61,298 nt of DNA from CAYLLD01 sp964425135 (GTDB lineage Bacteria; Pseudomonadota; Alphaproteobacteria; Rhodobacterales; Rhodobacteraceae), in the NCBI GenBank assembly GCA_964425135.1, contig CAYRKW010000014.1:1-61298 (forward strand). Reading direction: 5' to 3'. Within the stretch, counting starts at the first letter, position 1. Every line of letters starts with the position of its first letter. Position numbers and translations under genes: made by a program. Below, one piece after another: positions 16,118-25,662 of the stretch. Below the pieces are notes generated by a model. The model worked only from the letters and a program-made list of their open reading frames with translations, did no database searches and was not told the DNA's origin.

Positions 16118-18885
16118 TTACCAAGTGATTTTTTCAATCCCATCAAAGTCGATTGAGCCGCCATCGTCGAATAGGACCGTACCGGACGCATCCTCAGACA
16201 GATCAAGTTGCCCCACGGATCCCCCTTCGATGCTTGATCCTTCATCAAGGACGACCGTCCAGCCAACGCCTTCAAAATTTGTTCCGCCAAAGGGTATGCT
16301 GCTCACTCCGCCCAGCTCAAGCGTGTCAGTCCATGCTGTTCCCGTGCCGCCAGAGACGACATCATCACCTTGCATAGCGCTCAGAACGAAGCTGTCGTTC
16401 CCTTCGCCGCCGGTCATGGTGTCATTTCCGGTGCCGCCGATCAGCGTGTCATTGCCTGCTTCACCATGCAACTGGTCATCGCCCCCCAGTCCGCGCAGCA
16501 GGTTGTCATTCGCGTTGCCGGTCAAGACGTCGTTGAGAAGCTCTGAACCGGTATCCTGAAACACGCCGTCGTCGCCGATTTCGTTGACATAGATTGTCGT
16601 GGTCGCGGGGTCTGAGATTGAACCGCCATCATCAACGGTAAACTCGATAGTTCTCGGGATGCTTGCCAAATCATCGTTCGGATTTTCGAACATGACCTGA
16701 CGCATCGCGGCTTCATAATCTGCGTGGCTTGCGGTTCCGGTCAGCGTCACCGTGATCTCGCCTTCGGTGCCGGTGTCAACGGTTGCAGCGATGCCATCGG
16801 GCAAATCACCCACGCTCAAAACATCGCCGTTTTGCGCATTTGTCAGAACAATGGTCGCAGCATCTAGGGTTGCGCCGTCAACATCGCTGACGCTGACCTG
16901 TTCCGAGGCAACGTGGGTCCCGGCGCTGCCTTCAGTGAACACATCTGCGTGGTTCAGGTTGGTGTCGGTGACCTCAAGATCGTCAAAGTAGCCGTCATTC
17001 CAGTTGCCATCGAGCATGAAACCGCGCCCATTGGAATCTGCGCTATAGGTGACAGTGAAGCCCTTTGTTCCTGATGCGTTGAAGGCCACGGCGTGTTCAG
17101 AATCGCCCGAGTTGGAGTATCCGTCGCCTCTGAAATCTTTGGTCGTATCACCGACTGTGGTTTCGATGATATCGCCGTCGCGCTCAACGCCATATGCATC
17201 GACTTCTTCGAGATCGACGGAAAACCCTTCATTGGCGCTGCCGCCGTCGAGATCATCGATCAGGTATGATCCGTTAATGATTAATTCTTCATCGGTGCCG
17301 GCCATGTAGAATTTATATTCGACAGTTGTTTGACCGGCGTTGGTGAGCACATAGGCGTTGTCGCCACTTGTTCGGAAAAAGCTATCGTAATACCCGGAGG
17401 TATTGGTCTCAACGACCGTTGCGCGCACGTCAAAGGCCATGCCTTGGAAGGTGCCGACATTGGACCAGAGCGCAGTTTCTCCAGCACCCTCGCCATGAAC
17501 GGCCTCTGATTGACCTGCATTTTCAATCGTCACCGCACCAAAGGCCATTTTTGCGATGCTCGCATCATCCGGCGCATCCAGCGCAACCATGTTTAAATCA
17601 AGCGTCGCGGCTTCATTTACATCGGTCACGTCGATAGAAAACGTCTCCGAGAGCGCCGCGCCATCTGCATCGGTCGAGGTGACGGTGACGTCGATGGTGC
17701 CTGCGCTTTCGTGGTCGAGACTGATCCCGTCCTTGAGCTTGAGCGTGCCGCCGACGACCTCAAAGCGGGCGTCATCGACGGTGTAGCTGTGCGTATCGCC
17801 TGCGTCCGGATCGGTGGTAGAAAGGGTCCCGACCGCCGCGCCTGCTGCGTTCTCGGCGAGCGCGGCATTGCTGAGCGAGATGTCCTGCGGNNNNNNNNNN
17901 NNNNNNNNNNNNNNNNNNNNNNNNNNNNNNNNNNNNNNNNNNNNNNNNNNNNNNNNNNNNNNNNNNNNNNNNNNNNNNNNNNNNNNNNNNCGGCGAGCGC
18001 GGCATTGCTGAGCGAGATGTCCTGCGGGCCTTCGTTGATGTCGGTTAAGTCAATTTCGAAGCTATCGATGCGCGATGTGCCTTCGATATTTGTGACCTTA
18101 ATGAAGAGCTCCTGCATAGGCGCGGCTTCAAAGTCGAGCGTCGCGCCATCGCGGACCTGGACCTGATTGTTGATGATTACAAATGCGGGGTGATCAACTG
18201 GCTGGCCCGTGGCATCTGTGATCGCATAACTCAGGGCATCGCCGGCTCGATCAACGGCCGGTAAGTCGCCTAGTTGAGTTCCGGCGGAGGCATTTTCCGA
18301 AATCTCGGCGCTGAGATCAAATGCGGGAAGTTCCTTAGGCGGAGGAGGCGATTCTTCTTCGGCGTCCTCTTCTACTTCCTCCTCGCCCATTTTGCTTTCT
18401 TGGGCTTCACTTGGAACCGTGAACTGTGACGTGCTGAGGTCGGCTTTTGTAAAATTTACCGAAGTATCGGCAATATCGTCTACATGAGCCGCATCGGCTG
18501 ACGCAGAGTTTCCAATATTTTCATCATCCTCAACAACCGTTTGTTGCTGCGTGTTTGTGCGTTGCGCATCGTCTTGACTTAACGTCGATGCACTTGCGTC
18601 CTGTATGACGGCATCTTCAATCTCCGTCGCTTGCAGATTGCGCGCGTCAGGCGTTTGCACATCGTCGTTGGCGCCATCTTTTGAGATATGATCCAGAACG
18701 TCCTGATCGCGTTCGAATCCGGTGAGACCTGCAAGCCCAACGGTGCTGGTTTGCGAGATATTATTCTCAAGCCCGCCTTCGAACGTTTGATTGCCAGCGG
18801 TTGAAAGGTCATCATCAAGCAGATCATTTAGATCTGACTCGCTCTCGTTTTTCTCGAGATCGTTGTCTTTGGAATTCTCGCTCAT
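16118..18885 (-). CDS. large repeat-containing RTX adhesin, predicted T1SS substrate (interrupted by assembly gap)
   Basis: One gene split by 100 Ns. The start ATG gives MSENSKDNDLEKNESE; two GTG codons precede it. Reading in order: a very acidic, low-complexity N-terminus (to about residue 190, ending in a PPPP stretch); cadherin-like repeats ending in DLTDINE and IDVTDVNE; a beta-rich unassigned block beginning DLNMVALDAPDD; a second repeat type with SDVDGATLDAATIVLTN; and calcium-binding RTX nonapeptides (GEAGNDTLIGGTGND, TGGEGNDSF) before a short C-terminus ending FDGIEKITW. RTX repeats near the C-terminus mark T1SS export. Identical flanks of the gap show that repeats are missing, so the true protein is longer and frame through the gap cannot be read. 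It lies upstream of the two ABC genes and hlyD on the same strand. Confidence 0.87.
17854..18027. repeat. 37-bp identical direct repeats flanking the adhesin gap
   Basis: Bases 17854-17890 and 17991-18027 are identical over 37 bp and stand immediately left and right of the N run. On the coding strand both spell PQDISLSNAALA of the cadherin-like repeat. This is the footprint of a tandem array that the assembler could not cross, so at least one and probably several repeat units are absent. Confidence 0.93.
17891..17990. other. assembly gap (100 N) inside the adhesin gene
   Basis: Placeholder gap of unknown true length. It breaks the reading frame of the adhesin: the frame is right on each side but 100 Ns shift it. 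Confidence 0.99.
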
Positions 18886-19234
18886 CACCACTCACCGTTT
18901 ACCTGCCCCAAACTTTTTCATACGTGCGCTGTGTTAATAGAGAATTTCGATTTTTGTGTATTTCACGTCATGCTTAACGACTTTTCATCAATCAGTTGTT
19001 ACAAATTGTTGGTTAGGGCGGTGTCTGAATACACGGCAACTTCGGTGCAAATCGCCCTTAGTTTTGCCATGATGAAGATGTAAAAGGGTATCAGAGTGCA
19101 AAAGAATTGGTGCCAGTATTCAGCAGCTTAAGCAAAATTGCTGGTGCAGTACCAAGCGGAGCGAGTAAGTGTTACATCTAATAAAGAATCGCGTTGTTCG
19201 TGGGATCGGTGAATAAGGCATCTGGCAACAGAGC
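18886..19234. other. 349-bp divergent spacer between the adhesin and rodZ genes
   Basis: AT-rich compared with its neighbours and without a credible gene on either strand. It must contain promoters for both flanking genes, but no -35/-10 pair with good spacing stood out on either strand. No long palindrome or RNA fold was recognised. Confidence 0.5.
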
Positions 19235-20395
19235 ATGAGAAAAAACGAGGCGACATTTAGGCAACTGGGCTTCGATGATTTCGAGGTCAAGCTCGGCGAC
19301 AAATTGCGCGGCGAGCGTGCAACGCTTGGTAAATCACTGCTGGATGTTCAGAAAGACCTTCGGATCAAGGCGTCTTACATTGCCGCTGTGGAAAACTGTG
19401 ATCCGGATGTTTTCCCAAATCAGGGCTTTATCGCAGGTTACGTGCGCTCTTATGCGCGCTATCTGGGGATTGATCCGGATGAGACGTTTGAACGGTTTTG
19501 CGAAGAGAGCGGGTTCAAGCGGATTACGAGCGATCTGAACACCAACAAAAAGAAGAAGAAAAAGTCGAAGATTGTCGAACAGGACAAATCCCTGTCATCG
19601 CGCGCGATTGATATGCCGAGCGCGTTTATCGACGATAGCTGGCTCAATCATATCTCTCCGTCTGGCATTGCGTCGGTCAGTGTTGTTGCGGGGCTGGTGA
19701 TTGGAACCGGATATCTGGGTTGGAGCGTTCTGATGGACATCCAGCGGGTCGAGTTTGCGCCGATTGATCAAACGCCAGGGGTATATTCATCCACTGTGGA
19801 TTTGATCGAGCCTGATCCGATCGATACAGAGTTGATTGATGTGGCGTCTGATGATGAGCCGACGTTTGATGTGGTTGAGCAGCTCTACCGCCCGCAAGAG
19901 CTTGCGGTGCCCAAAGTTGATCCGCGCGACGGGCCGATTGCGGCAATTGATCCGGCAACCACGGGCGTTCTGAGGCCGGAACCGATCGCGTTGCCAAGTG
20001 AGATTGCGACGGCTGATATCGTGTTTGAGGAAGAATATCAGGGGCCTGTCGTTACAGTCGAAATTCCGACAAACAAAACCATGGTTATGGCAACGCGCGC
20101 CGCGTGGGTGCGTGTTACGGATGCTGGCGGCACGATACTGTTCGAGAAAATCCTTGAAGCGAATGAGGCTTACGAGGTGCCGCTTGACGCGGTTTCTCCG
20201 CAATTGCGCGCAGGAAATGCGGGATCGGTTTATTTGGTGGTCAACGGGCAGCCTTTTGGTCCGATTGGCCCTGGAACATCTGTCGCCAAGCGCGTGCCGC
20301 TAGAAGCAGAGGCGATCCTGGAAAGCTACGCGATTGCGGGTGATATGGAGATACCGGAAGATCTGTCGATCAATACTGCGGCAAATACACAATAA
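19235..20395 (+). CDS. RodZ-like helix-turn-helix membrane protein
   Basis: A 386-residue bitopic protein of the RodZ type, which links MreB to the cell-wall elongation complex. A cytosolic HTH_25 domain (about residues 20-90: LGDKLRGERATLGKSLLDVQ, YIAAVENCD, GFIAGYVRSYARYLG) is followed by a basic KKKKKK run (105-110), one membrane helix (about 144-166), an acidic proline-containing periplasmic linker and a C-terminal DUF4115 domain (about 275-370, with RAAWVRVTDAGG and KILEANEAYEVP). The gene sits 75 bp upstream of ispG, a usual pairing in Rhodobacterales. Confidence 0.88.
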   Translation: MRKNEATFRQLGFDDFEVKLGDKLRGERATLGKSLLDVQKDLRIKASYIAAVENCDPDVFPNQGFIAGYVRSYARYLGIDPDETFERFCEESGFKRITSDLNTNKKKKKKSKIVEQDKSLSSRAIDMPSAFIDDSWLNHISPSGIASVSVVAGLVIGTGYLGWSVLMDIQRVEFAPIDQTPGVYSSTVDLIEPDPIDTELIDVASDDEPTFDVVEQLYRPQELAVPKVDPRDGPIAAIDPATTGVLRPEPIALPSEIATADIVFEEEYQGPVVTVEIPTNKTMVMATRAAWVRVTDAGGTILFEKILEANEAYEVPLDAVSPQLRAGNAGSVYLVVNGQPFGPIGPGTSVAKRVPLEAEAILESYAIAGDMEIPEDLSINTAANTQ

Positions 20396-20470
20396 TTATC
20401 CGACGTGAATGACAATCCTTCTTGAAGCGCTTATATCAGGCGCAAGGGTGAAATTCACGATGGATGCGAC

Positions 20471-21586
20471 ATGAACTTACATCACATTCGACCTTGGCGA
20501 CAAATAGACCGCCGGGTGTCCCGCCAGATTGATGTAGGGGGGGTCTTGGTCGGGGGCGATGCACCGATTTCTGTCCAATCCATGACCAACACCGATAGTG
20601 GTGATGCGCGCGCAACGCTCAAGCAAATCGAAGCTTGCGCGGAGGCTGGGGCGGATATCATGCGTGTCTCATGCCCGGATGAGGCATCGACCAAGGCATT
20701 GAAAGATATCGTTAAAAATAGCCCCGTGCCGATTGTGGCCGATATCCACTTTCACTATATGCGCGGGGTCGAAGCGGCGGTTGCAGGGGCGGCTTGCCTG
20801 CGGATCAATCCGGGCAATATCGGATCAGAGGACCGTGTACGCGAGGTGATTGCGGCGGCCAAGGACAATGATTGCGCGATACGCATTGGCGTGAATGCAG
20901 GGTCATTGGAAAAGCACCTGTTGGAGAAGTATGCCGAACCCTGTCCTGAGGCGATGGTGGAAAGCGGATTGGAGCATATTCGCATCCTGCTCGACAATGA
21001 TTTTGACCGGTTCAAGATATCCGTCAAAGCATCGGACGTGTTTCTCGCAGCTGCCGCTTATCAGTCGCTTGCCGAAGCTACCGACGCGCCAATTCATCTG
21101 GGGATTACCGAAGCGGGTGGTCTGACGTCAGGCACGATCAAATCGGCAATAGGTCTTGGAAATCTTCTGTGGATGGGGATTGGCGATACGCTTCGGGTAA
21201 GCTTGTCGGCGGATCCGGTGCAGGAAGTGAAGGCCGGGTTTGAAATTCTCAAATCGCTCGGTCTTCGCCATCGCGGCGTGAATATCATCTCTTGCCCTTC
21301 CTGTGCGCGGCAGGGATTCGATGTGATTGAAACCGTCGGCCGTCTCGAAGAACGTCTTGAGCATATCAAAACGCCGATGACGCTTTCGATCATCGGGTGT
21401 GTCGTCAACGGGCCGGGAGAGGCCCTTATGACAGACATCGGATTTACCGGTGGTGGTGCGGGTCACGGTATGGTTTATCTTGCGGGCAAACAGGATCACA
21501 AAATGTCCAATGACAATATGGTTGATCATATTGTCGAGCTCGTAGAGGCACGGGCGAAAGAGCTGAATAAACTAGAAGACGTGTGA
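20471..21586 (+). CDS. ispG: flavodoxin-dependent (E)-4-hydroxy-3-methylbut-2-enyl-diphosphate synthase
   Basis: A 371-residue iron-sulfur enzyme of the MEP isoprenoid pathway, converting MEcPP to HMBPP. The conserved N-terminal VQSMTNTDSGD, VADIHFHY and LRINPGNIG are visible. The [4Fe-4S] ligands are CPSC (about residues 275 and 278) and GCVVNGPGE (about 310). Length is normal for the bacterial single-domain form lacking the plant insertion. It is followed 18 bp later by a DUF1499 gene and then prfA, on the same strand and probably the same transcript. Confidence 0.97.
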   Translation: MNLHHIRPWRQIDRRVSRQIDVGGVLVGGDAPISVQSMTNTDSGDARATLKQIEACAEAGADIMRVSCPDEASTKALKDIVKNSPVPIVADIHFHYMRGVEAAVAGAACLRINPGNIGSEDRVREVIAAAKDNDCAIRIGVNAGSLEKHLLEKYAEPCPEAMVESGLEHIRILLDNDFDRFKISVKASDVFLAAAAYQSLAEATDAPIHLGITEAGGLTSGTIKSAIGLGNLLWMGIGDTLRVSLSADPVQEVKAGFEILKSLGLRHRGVNIISCPSCARQGFDVIETVGRLEERLEHIKTPMTLSIIGCVVNGPGEALMTDIGFTGGGAGHGMVYLAGKQDHKMSNDNMVDHIVELVEARAKELNKLEDV

Positions 21587-21604
21587 AGGTGGTTTCGGGC
21601 CGTT

Positions 21605-22105
21605 ATGAAATACGTGGTTATATTAACGATTGTTCTGGTCGTCGTACTGGCCTACGCCGCGTATTATACGTTCTCCACGGCAAAACATGACCCGGATGTC
21701 TGGCATGTCGATCCGATGATCGTAGAGCGTTCATCCTCCCCCAATGACTATCTCGTTGAACCACATCAATCCGCGACGCCGATGAATTCGGACACTGTCG
21801 CAGGTGTCTACGCGCTCAGCGCGGAGGAACTGGCGCAAGCCTTTGATATGTTTGTGCTCGAGCAATCTTCGGCGGCCCGTTTGGCGGGTCTGCCATCAGA
21901 TTTACACATGACATATGTCGATATTACGCCGCGTATCAAAGCGCCCGATTATATCAGCGTAAAATTCATTCCGCTCAGCGATCAGACGTCGACTTTGGCG
22001 ATGTTTTCCCGCTCTCGCTACGGCTATGGCGATCTGGGCGCAAACCGGCGACGTGTTGAAAACTGGCTGGGCGGTATTTCGGCCTACGCGCAGTCCGCGC
22101 AATAA
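21605..22105 (+). CDS. DUF1499 domain-containing membrane-anchored protein
   Basis: A 166-residue protein with one N-terminal membrane helix (about 4-24). The remainder is probably periplasmic or a lipoprotein-like domain. The C-terminal RSRYGYGDLGANRRRVENWL matches the DUF1499 family signature. Function is unknown. It lies between ispG and prfA with 16-18 bp spacings, so it is co-transcribed with them, but no link to isoprenoid synthesis or translation is evident. Confidence 0.8.
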   Translation: MKYVVILTIVLVVVLAYAAYYTFSTAKHDPDVWHVDPMIVERSSSPNDYLVEPHQSATPMNSDTVAGVYALSAEELAQAFDMFVLEQSSAARLAGLPSDLHMTYVDITPRIKAPDYISVKFIPLSDQTSTLAMFSRSRYGYGDLGANRRRVENWLGGISAYAQSAQ

Positions 22106-22121
22106 AGACTGAGATATTCCG

Positions 22122-23177
22122 ATGGTGCCGTTCGAAAAACTCGAAGAGATCAAATCTCGATTTCAATTTATTGAGGCAAAGCTCTCAGAGCCGATTGAAC
22201 CGGATGAGCTGGCGAGCTTGTCGAAAGAATACGCTGATCTGCGTCCTTTGGTGGCGGAGATTGACGATTTTCAGCGGATCAGCTCTGAGATTGAAAGCGC
22301 GCAATTGATGCTTGATGATCCCGATATGCGCGAGTTGGCCGAAGCTGAGCTTGTCGATTTGAAAGCGGCAATGGAGGGCGTCGAAGAGCGTTTGATGATA
22401 GCCCTGATACCCAAAGACGCCGCAGATGAGAAATCAGCAATTGTTGAGATACGGGCTGGGACGGGCGGCGATGAAGCAGCGCTGTTTGGGTCCGACCTGT
22501 TTCGCATGTATGGAAAATACGCGGAGAAACAAGGGTGGCGCGTTGATATCATTGAAGAAAGCCGCACCGAGCTTGGTGGTATCAAGGAGCTTGTCGCGAA
22601 CATCTCGGGCAATAATGTCTTTGGCCGCATGAAGTTTGAAAGCGGGGTTCACCGTGTTCAACGTGTTCCTGAAACGGAGAGCGGCGGGCGCGTGCATACA
22701 TCCGCTGCGACGGTGGCGATATTGCCGGAATCGCAAGACGTGGAGATCGATATCCCAACAACGGATATTCGGATTGATACAATGCGGGCGTCTGGATCGG
22801 GCGGACAGCACGTGAATACGACCGATAGCGCGGTCCGCATCACGCATTTGCCGACTGGGATAATCGTGACGTCCTCCGAGAAATCGCAGCATGTGAACCG
22901 TGAGAAGGCGATGCAGGTTCTCAAGGCGCGATTGCATGATCTGGAACAGCAGAAACTGGATCAGGAACGCTCTGACGCGCGCAAAGGGCAGATTGGCAGC
23001 GGGGATCGGTCAGAGCGCATTCGCACTTACAATTTCCCACAGGGCCGGATGACCGATCATCGGATTAACCTGACGCTCTATAAGCTGGATCAGATTGTCG
23101 AAGGCGATTTGGACGAGTTGATTGATGCTCTGACAGCGGCGGAACATGCGGAAAAACTGGCAGAGATGAATCTGTGA
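22122..23177 (+). CDS. prfA: peptide chain release factor 1
   Basis: A 351-residue class I release factor that recognises UAA and UAG. The catalytic GGQ is in ASGSGGQHVNTTDSAV (about residues 223-238). The codon-recognition PxT motif is PET within VQRVPETESGGRVHTS, as in many RF1 proteins. Length and the C-terminal DHRINLTLYKLDQIVEGDLD are typical. Its stop overlaps the GTG start of prmC, the methyltransferase that modifies the GGQ glutamine. Confidence 0.97.
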   Translation: MVPFEKLEEIKSRFQFIEAKLSEPIEPDELASLSKEYADLRPLVAEIDDFQRISSEIESAQLMLDDPDMRELAEAELVDLKAAMEGVEERLMIALIPKDAADEKSAIVEIRAGTGGDEAALFGSDLFRMYGKYAEKQGWRVDIIEESRTELGGIKELVANISGNNVFGRMKFESGVHRVQRVPETESGGRVHTSAATVAILPESQDVEIDIPTTDIRIDTMRASGSGGQHVNTTDSAVRITHLPTGIIVTSSEKSQHVNREKAMQVLKARLHDLEQQKLDQERSDARKGQIGSGDRSERIRTYNFPQGRMTDHRINLTLYKLDQIVEGDLDELIDALTAAEHAEKLAEMNL

Positions 23178-24001
23178 CCCTAGCTGAATTGTTGCAGCAA
23201 GGCGCATGTGATTTGCGCGATGCGGGCGTGCCTGATCCGCAGCGAGATGCGCGAGTATTATTGTGTCACGTGGTTCAGTTGGAGACCGCGCAGCTTGTCT
23301 CACGATCAGATGAGAACGTGGGTGATGCGGCGCAACGAGACTATGCGCGCTTGATCGAAAAGCGTGCCCGCCGCCAGCCGGTCGCCCAGATCATCGGTGT
23401 GCGCGAGTTTTGGGGGCGGGAGTTTGCAGTAACGCGCGATACCCTTGATCCAAGACCGGAGAGCGAAACCATCGTCTCACTGGCATTGGCACAAGGATTT
23501 GGGCGGGTTTTGGATTTGGGGACCGGCACAGGGATATTGGCGCTAACGCTATTGTGCGAGGTCAAAACGGCGTGCGCGGTTGCGAGTGACATTAGCTCTG
23601 CTGCGCTCGATGTGGCGCGGTCGAATGCGCAGCGGCTTGGCTGCGATGCGCGCATTTCGTTCGTGCAAAGTGATTGGTGGCGGTCTGTGGAGGGAAGGTT
23701 TGATCTGATCGTCTGCAATCCGCCATATATTCCTGAAACCGACAAAGATCATCTGGACCTCGATGTCCGCGATTGGGAGCCGCATGGGGCGTTGTTTGCA
23801 GGATCAGATGGGCTGGCGGCCTATCGTGCCATCGCTACCGGAATGGCAGGGCATCTTGACCAAGACGGGCGGGCGTTTTTTGAGTTTGGACGCGGGCAGG
23901 GGCAGCAAGTGTTGATGATATTCAAGGAGGCAGGCTTCGCTGATGTGACGCTTCATTCCGATATGGGCGGCGTTGAGCGGGTCTTGCAGGTTTCTCGCTA
24001 G
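23174..24001 (+). CDS. prmC: peptide chain release factor N5-glutamine methyltransferase
   Basis: A 275-residue SAM-dependent methyltransferase that modifies the Gln of the release-factor GGQ motif. The SAM-binding DLGTGTGILAL is at about 116-126 and the catalytic NPPYIPE at about 182-188. An N-terminal helical domain precedes the Rossmann fold. The start is a GTG overlapping the prfA stop (GTGA), placing enzyme and substrate in one coupled unit. Confidence 0.96.
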   Translation: MTLAELLQQGACDLRDAGVPDPQRDARVLLCHVVQLETAQLVSRSDENVGDAAQRDYARLIEKRARRQPVAQIIGVREFWGREFAVTRDTLDPRPESETIVSLALAQGFGRVLDLGTGTGILALTLLCEVKTACAVASDISSAALDVARSNAQRLGCDARISFVQSDWWRSVEGRFDLIVCNPPYIPETDKDHLDLDVRDWEPHGALFAGSDGLAAYRAIATGMAGHLDQDGRAFFEFGRGQGQQVLMIFKEAGFADVTLHSDMGGVERVLQVSR

Positions 24002-24080
24002 CCTGAAGCGCAAGAAAGCTAACAGGTTTTGGATTGGAGGCTCCAGGATAGTCAGTTGACGTAAGGTACAGAGTTTTTTG

Positions 24081-24109
24081 TTGTTTTTAACCTCTAGGCT
24101 TCATATAAT
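24081..24109 (+). promoter_or_regulatory. putative sigma-70 promoter upstream of the DUF4167 gene
   Basis: TTGTTT (24081-24086) and a consensus TATAAT (24104-24109) are 17 bp apart in the 248-bp prmC/DUF4167 spacer. This predicts a leader of about 130 bases with no gene in it. Found by eye. Confidence 0.5.
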
Positions 24110-24249
24110 GCGTCATCGCCGTTAAAACTTGAGTAGCTTGGACGTACGGCGATCATCTCCAATCGACGGTCTGCGCTCTGAATTTCGCTTAGACGAACGG
24201 TTGGAAAAATCTAAAAGCAGTTGCTTTTACAAACGGACATCAATTCTTC

Positions 24250-24834
24250 ATGAGACCTTCAAATAAATCGCGTTCGCGCAACAAAAACAGGCGCAATAAC
24301 AATAATCAGGGCGGGAATGTTCTCAACCGGGTCTATGACAGCGCTGGTCCCGATGGCCGCGTTCGTGGTACGCCGCAGCAAGTCATTGAGAAATATCAAG
24401 CACTTACACATGATAGCTCACTCGCGGGTGATCGCGTCGCGATGGAGAATTTCCAGCAGCACGCCGAGCACTACGTGCGTTTGATCAATGAGGCGCAACG
24501 CCAGATTGCGGAACGGCGTGAGGCGATGGAAAATCAAATCCAGGAACGCTCACAAAATCAGCAGCAGCCGCGTTCCAAAAAGAACGATGGGCAGGACAAT
24601 CAGCACGCACAGGATCCTTCCAAAGCACCGCAGCCTGAAGTGTCTGCGCCAATAGAGACGTCCGGTGACGTGATGAACGGTTCCGATGAGAACCCAAGTC
24701 TTGTTGAAACGCCCGAATCGAAGAACAAGGCGGATAAACCTAAATCCAAACCCAAGCCGCGTCGCCCGCGCCCGCCCAAACCGGCGGCTGAGGCCGACGC
24801 TGGCCAATCTGATGGACCAACGGCGGCAGAGTAA
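24250..24834 (+). CDS. DUF4167 domain-containing protein
   Basis: A 194-residue, very hydrophilic protein. The first 30 residues are Arg/Asn-rich (RSRNKNRRNNNNQGG). The conserved DUF4167 core (about 24-85) includes NVLNRVYDSAGPDGRVRGT and NFQQHAEHYVRLINEAQR. The tail is disordered, rich in Gln, Pro and Lys. The family is widespread in Alphaproteobacteria; the composition suggests nucleic-acid or ribosome association, but no function can be assigned from the sequence. It converges on rsmA with 3 bp between stops. Confidence 0.87.
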   Translation: MRPSNKSRSRNKNRRNNNNQGGNVLNRVYDSAGPDGRVRGTPQQVIEKYQALTHDSSLAGDRVAMENFQQHAEHYVRLINEAQRQIAERREAMENQIQERSQNQQQPRSKKNDGQDNQHAQDPSKAPQPEVSAPIETSGDVMNGSDENPSLVETPESKNKADKPKSKPKPRRPRPPKPAAEADAGQSDGPTAAE

Positions 24835-24837
24835 CCG

Positions 24838-25662
24838 CTAGATCAGAACTGTTAATTTGCAGAAATCTTCGATCGTCAGATTTTCGGCACGCGCGGTCGG
24901 ATCGATACCCAAAGCTGTCAGTTCATCCGAGATATTCGGTGTCAACGATTTGAGCGATGCACGCAGCATTTTGCGTCTTTGACCAAATGCAAGCGCCGTT
25001 ACCCTTTCGAGCTTTGCAAGATCAGCATCGAACTTCGGTGCGGTCGGTTTGATATGGATCAGGGCCGACTCCACCTTTGGGGGTGGTGTGAACACCGAAG
25101 CTGGTACACGCATGGCAATCGATGCGTCGCAGCGCCATTGTGACAGAACCGCGAGCCGCCCGAAGGCTTTGGAACCGCTCTTTGCCACGATCCGTTCCGC
25201 AACCTCGCGCTGGAACATGAGCGTGAGGCTGTCCCAATATGGTGGCCATGTCTGGGGTGTCAGCCAGCGTATCAGCAGTTCGGTCCCAATGTTATAGGGC
25301 AGATTTGCGACGATCTTATAGGGTGGCGCAAGAACCTTGCTCAGATCTTGGGTAAGTGCGTCGCCTTCGATTATGTGCAGTTGGTCGGGGTAATGCTCTT
25401 TGATCTGCTCCAGGGCTGGGATGCACCGTCGGTCTTTTTCAACTGCCACCACTTTGCGCGCGCCTGATGCGAGCAATCCGCGGGTCAATCCGCCCGGTCC
25501 GGGTCCGATTTCCAGCACATCGCAGTTGGTGAGATCATCGGCCTGACGCGCGATTTTCGATGTGAGATTGAGATCGAGGATGAAGTTCTGACCAAAGCTT
25601 TTGCGCGCGCTCAAACCCAAATCGGCAATGACAGCGCGCAGCGGTGGGAGGCCATCATCCAT
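24838..25662 (-). CDS. rsmA: 16S rRNA (adenine1518/1519-N6)-dimethyltransferase
   Basis: A 274-residue KsgA/RsmA enzyme that dimethylates two adjacent adenines at the 3' end of 16S rRNA. Visible motifs are KSFGQNFILD (about 22-31), the SAM motif EIGPGPGGLT (about 51-60) and the catalytic NLPYNIG (about 117-123). It is the last gene of the lptF-lptG-lptD-surA-pdxA-rsmA series on this strand and overlaps pdxA by 8 bp. Confidence 0.97.
   Translation of the reverse strand: MDDGLPPLRAVIADLGLSARKSFGQNFILDLNLTSKIARQADDLTNCDVLEIGPGPGGLTRGLLASGARKVVAVEKDRRCIPALEQIKEHYPDQLHIIEGDALTQDLSKVLAPPYKIVANLPYNIGTELLIRWLTPQTWPPYWDSLTLMFQREVAERIVAKSGSKAFGRLAVLSQWRCDASIAMRVPASVFTPPPKVESALIHIKPTAPKFDADLAKLERVTALAFGQRRKMLRASLKSLTPNISDELTALGIDPTARAENLTIEDFCKLTVLI

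Noticed and set aside
24002..24249. Possible tRNA or small RNA gene after prmC
   Set aside because: No cloverleaf or TTC loop consensus could be folded by eye; only a promoter-like pair was found.
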